A stretch of DNA of 6,472 nucleotides from an uncultured Agathobaculum sp. Lineage in GTDB: Bacteria; Bacillota; Clostridia; Oscillospirales; Butyricicoccaceae. Where the stretch lies: positions 1 to 6,472 of the forward strand of contig CALWEB010000166.1 of NCBI GenBank assembly GCA_944376955.1. Reading direction: 5' to 3'. Shown piece by piece: positions 6,141 through 6,472 of the stretch. Within the stretch, counting starts at the first letter, position 1. The number at the start of each line of letters is the position of its first letter. The notes beneath the pieces were generated by a model. That model saw nothing but the letters and a program-made list of their open reading frames with translations. It searched no databases and was not told the origin of the DNA. The position numbers and the translations under genes were made by a program.

Positions 6141-6260
6141 GTTGTTGAAAACTCCTAATTAAGTTCTGAAAAATATGTACAAACTGTTAATGACAATTAA
6201 GTGAAATGCACAAAAATAAATGACTGTAGTTGGATGATATTCATAAAACCTGCCGCTTGC
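6141..6260. other. AT-rich intergenic stretch with short repeated motifs
   Basis: This gap is much more AT-rich than the flanking genes. AATTAAGT occurs at 6157-6164 and 6195-6202, with a related TTAAGT at 6137-6142. TTAAT (6187-6191) and ATTAA (6196-6200) form a small inverted repeat. These could be protein-binding sites or an UP-element-like region for the promoter downstream, but chance is a fair explanation at this base composition. No ORF, tRNA or terminator is apparent. Confidence 0.35.
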
Positions 6261-6288
6261 TTTTCAACCGCGTTCCGTGTATTATAAT
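6261..6288 (+). promoter_or_regulatory. Probable promoter for the 34-residue ORF
   Basis: A perfect TATAAT lies at 6283-6288. The best -35 candidates are TTTTCA (6261-6266, 16-base spacer) and TTGCTT (6257-6262, 20-base spacer), both weak. Start of transcription would be near 6295. The leader could form a 6-bp hairpin, GAGATC (6293-6298) with GGTCTC (6306-6311). Confidence 0.62.
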
Positions 6289-6325
6289 AGCAGAGATCAG
6301 GAAACGGTCTCACAAACATTACACG

Positions 6326-6333
6326 AAAAGGAG
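6326..6333 (+). promoter_or_regulatory. Strong ribosome-binding site of the 34-residue ORF
   Basis: AAAAGGAG is a near-perfect Shine-Dalgarno sequence. It sits 12 bases before ATG 6346 and 15 before ATG 6349, slightly long spacing. Its strength, together with the TATAAT upstream, is the main reason to believe the short ORF is translated. Confidence 0.7.
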
Positions 6334-6345
6334 CGTGACGAAGTT

Positions 6346-6450
6346 ATGATGAAGGGTTTCTTCAATGATCTGGTCGCAGCGCGTATGCTGGATCTGGACC
6401 AGAACCGCGTCAAGTCGATGTCTCGCAAGGCGCGTCACACCGCCAAGTAA
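6346..6450 (+). CDS. Small basic protein of unknown function (34 residues)
   Basis: I do not recognise this ORF. It starts MMKGFFNDLVAAR and ends KARHTAK. It is rich in Arg and Lys (9 of 34), has no Cys, no signal peptide and no membrane-length hydrophobic stretch. The first half could form an amphipathic helix (FFNDLVAARMLDLD), followed by a basic tail (RVKSMSRKARHTAK). Support for it being real comes from its own TATAAT promoter, a strong AAAAGGAG site, a clean TAA stop and codon choice like the neighbouring genes (CTG, CGC, AAG, GTC). It is monocistronic as far as the window shows. It might bind RNA, DNA or a protein partner, but nothing shows which. A regulatory leader peptide for a gene beyond the window is an alternative. 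Confidence 0.6.
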   Translation: MMKGFFNDLVAARMLDLDQNRVKSMSRKARHTAK

Positions 6451-6468
6451 TGTGAAATCATTACGGTG
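6438..6468 (+). other. Stem-loop over the stop codon of the small ORF
   Basis: TAATG (6448-6452) pairs with CATTA (6459-6463), and CACCG (6438-6442) can stack outside with CGGTG (6464-6468), leaving a CCAAG bulge. It may be the start of a terminator or attenuator, but the window ends before any T tract can be seen. Confidence 0.3.
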
Positions 6469-6472
6469 GCTG

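Noticed and set aside
1..6472. CRISPR array, phage, transposase, toxin-antitoxin or defence genes
   Set aside because: No regularly spaced direct repeats, no integrase or transposase motifs, and every sizeable real ORF is housekeeping-type; the 34-residue ORF has no partner gene in the window.

Overview
This 6,472-base window looks like chromosomal DNA of a Gram-positive anaerobe of the Clostridia, most likely an Oscillospiraceae-type gut bacterium. That is an inference. It rests on AG-rich Shine-Dalgarno sequences, consensus sigma-A-type promoters, a divergent type IIA topoisomerase pair of the kind seen in Clostridia, and an intergenic spacer resembling repeats I associate with gut Firmicutes. 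All genes lie on the + strand; the long minus-strand reading frames are shadows of the GC-rich codons.

Layout. Bases 1-60 hold the terminator of an upstream gene outside the window. Bases 120-325 hold a self-contained unit without a protein gene: a promoter, about 170 nt able to fold into nested stems, and a strong intrinsic terminator. I read it as an independent small structured RNA of unassigned family. A near-consensus promoter (362-390) then drives a ParE/GyrB-type subunit (441-2435). A 155-base spacer packed with hairpins follows, then a run of 17 A, then the ParC/GyrA-type subunit (2630-4846, possibly starting at 2591). An intrinsic terminator (4859-4889) closes this unit. A fresh promoter with an extended -10 (4893-4921) drives a fold-type I PLP aminotransferase (4950-6140). 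After an AT-rich gap, another promoter (around 6261-6288) and a strong ribosome-binding site precede a 34-residue basic mini-protein (6346-6450) that I do not recognise.

How the genes fit together. The B and A subunits should form one A2B2 ATP-dependent type II topoisomerase. B supplies the ATPase and the TOPRIM metal site; A supplies the catalytic tyrosine and the DNA-binding arm. The parE-parC gene order, the absence of a GyrA box and the short C-terminal domain favour a topoisomerase IV-like relaxing/decatenating enzyme over a supercoiling gyrase. The key catalytic residues are present, but several usually conserved positions differ in both subunits. The aminotransferase and the mini-protein have their own promoters and show no evident functional link to the topoisomerase.

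Points most worth a second look: the candidate non-coding RNA, the A17 tract and hairpin at the start of the A subunit, the drug-site and active-site substitutions in the topoisomerase, and the 34-residue ORF. Nothing here is an obvious defence system, mobile element with a transposase, CRISPR array, tRNA or rRNA.
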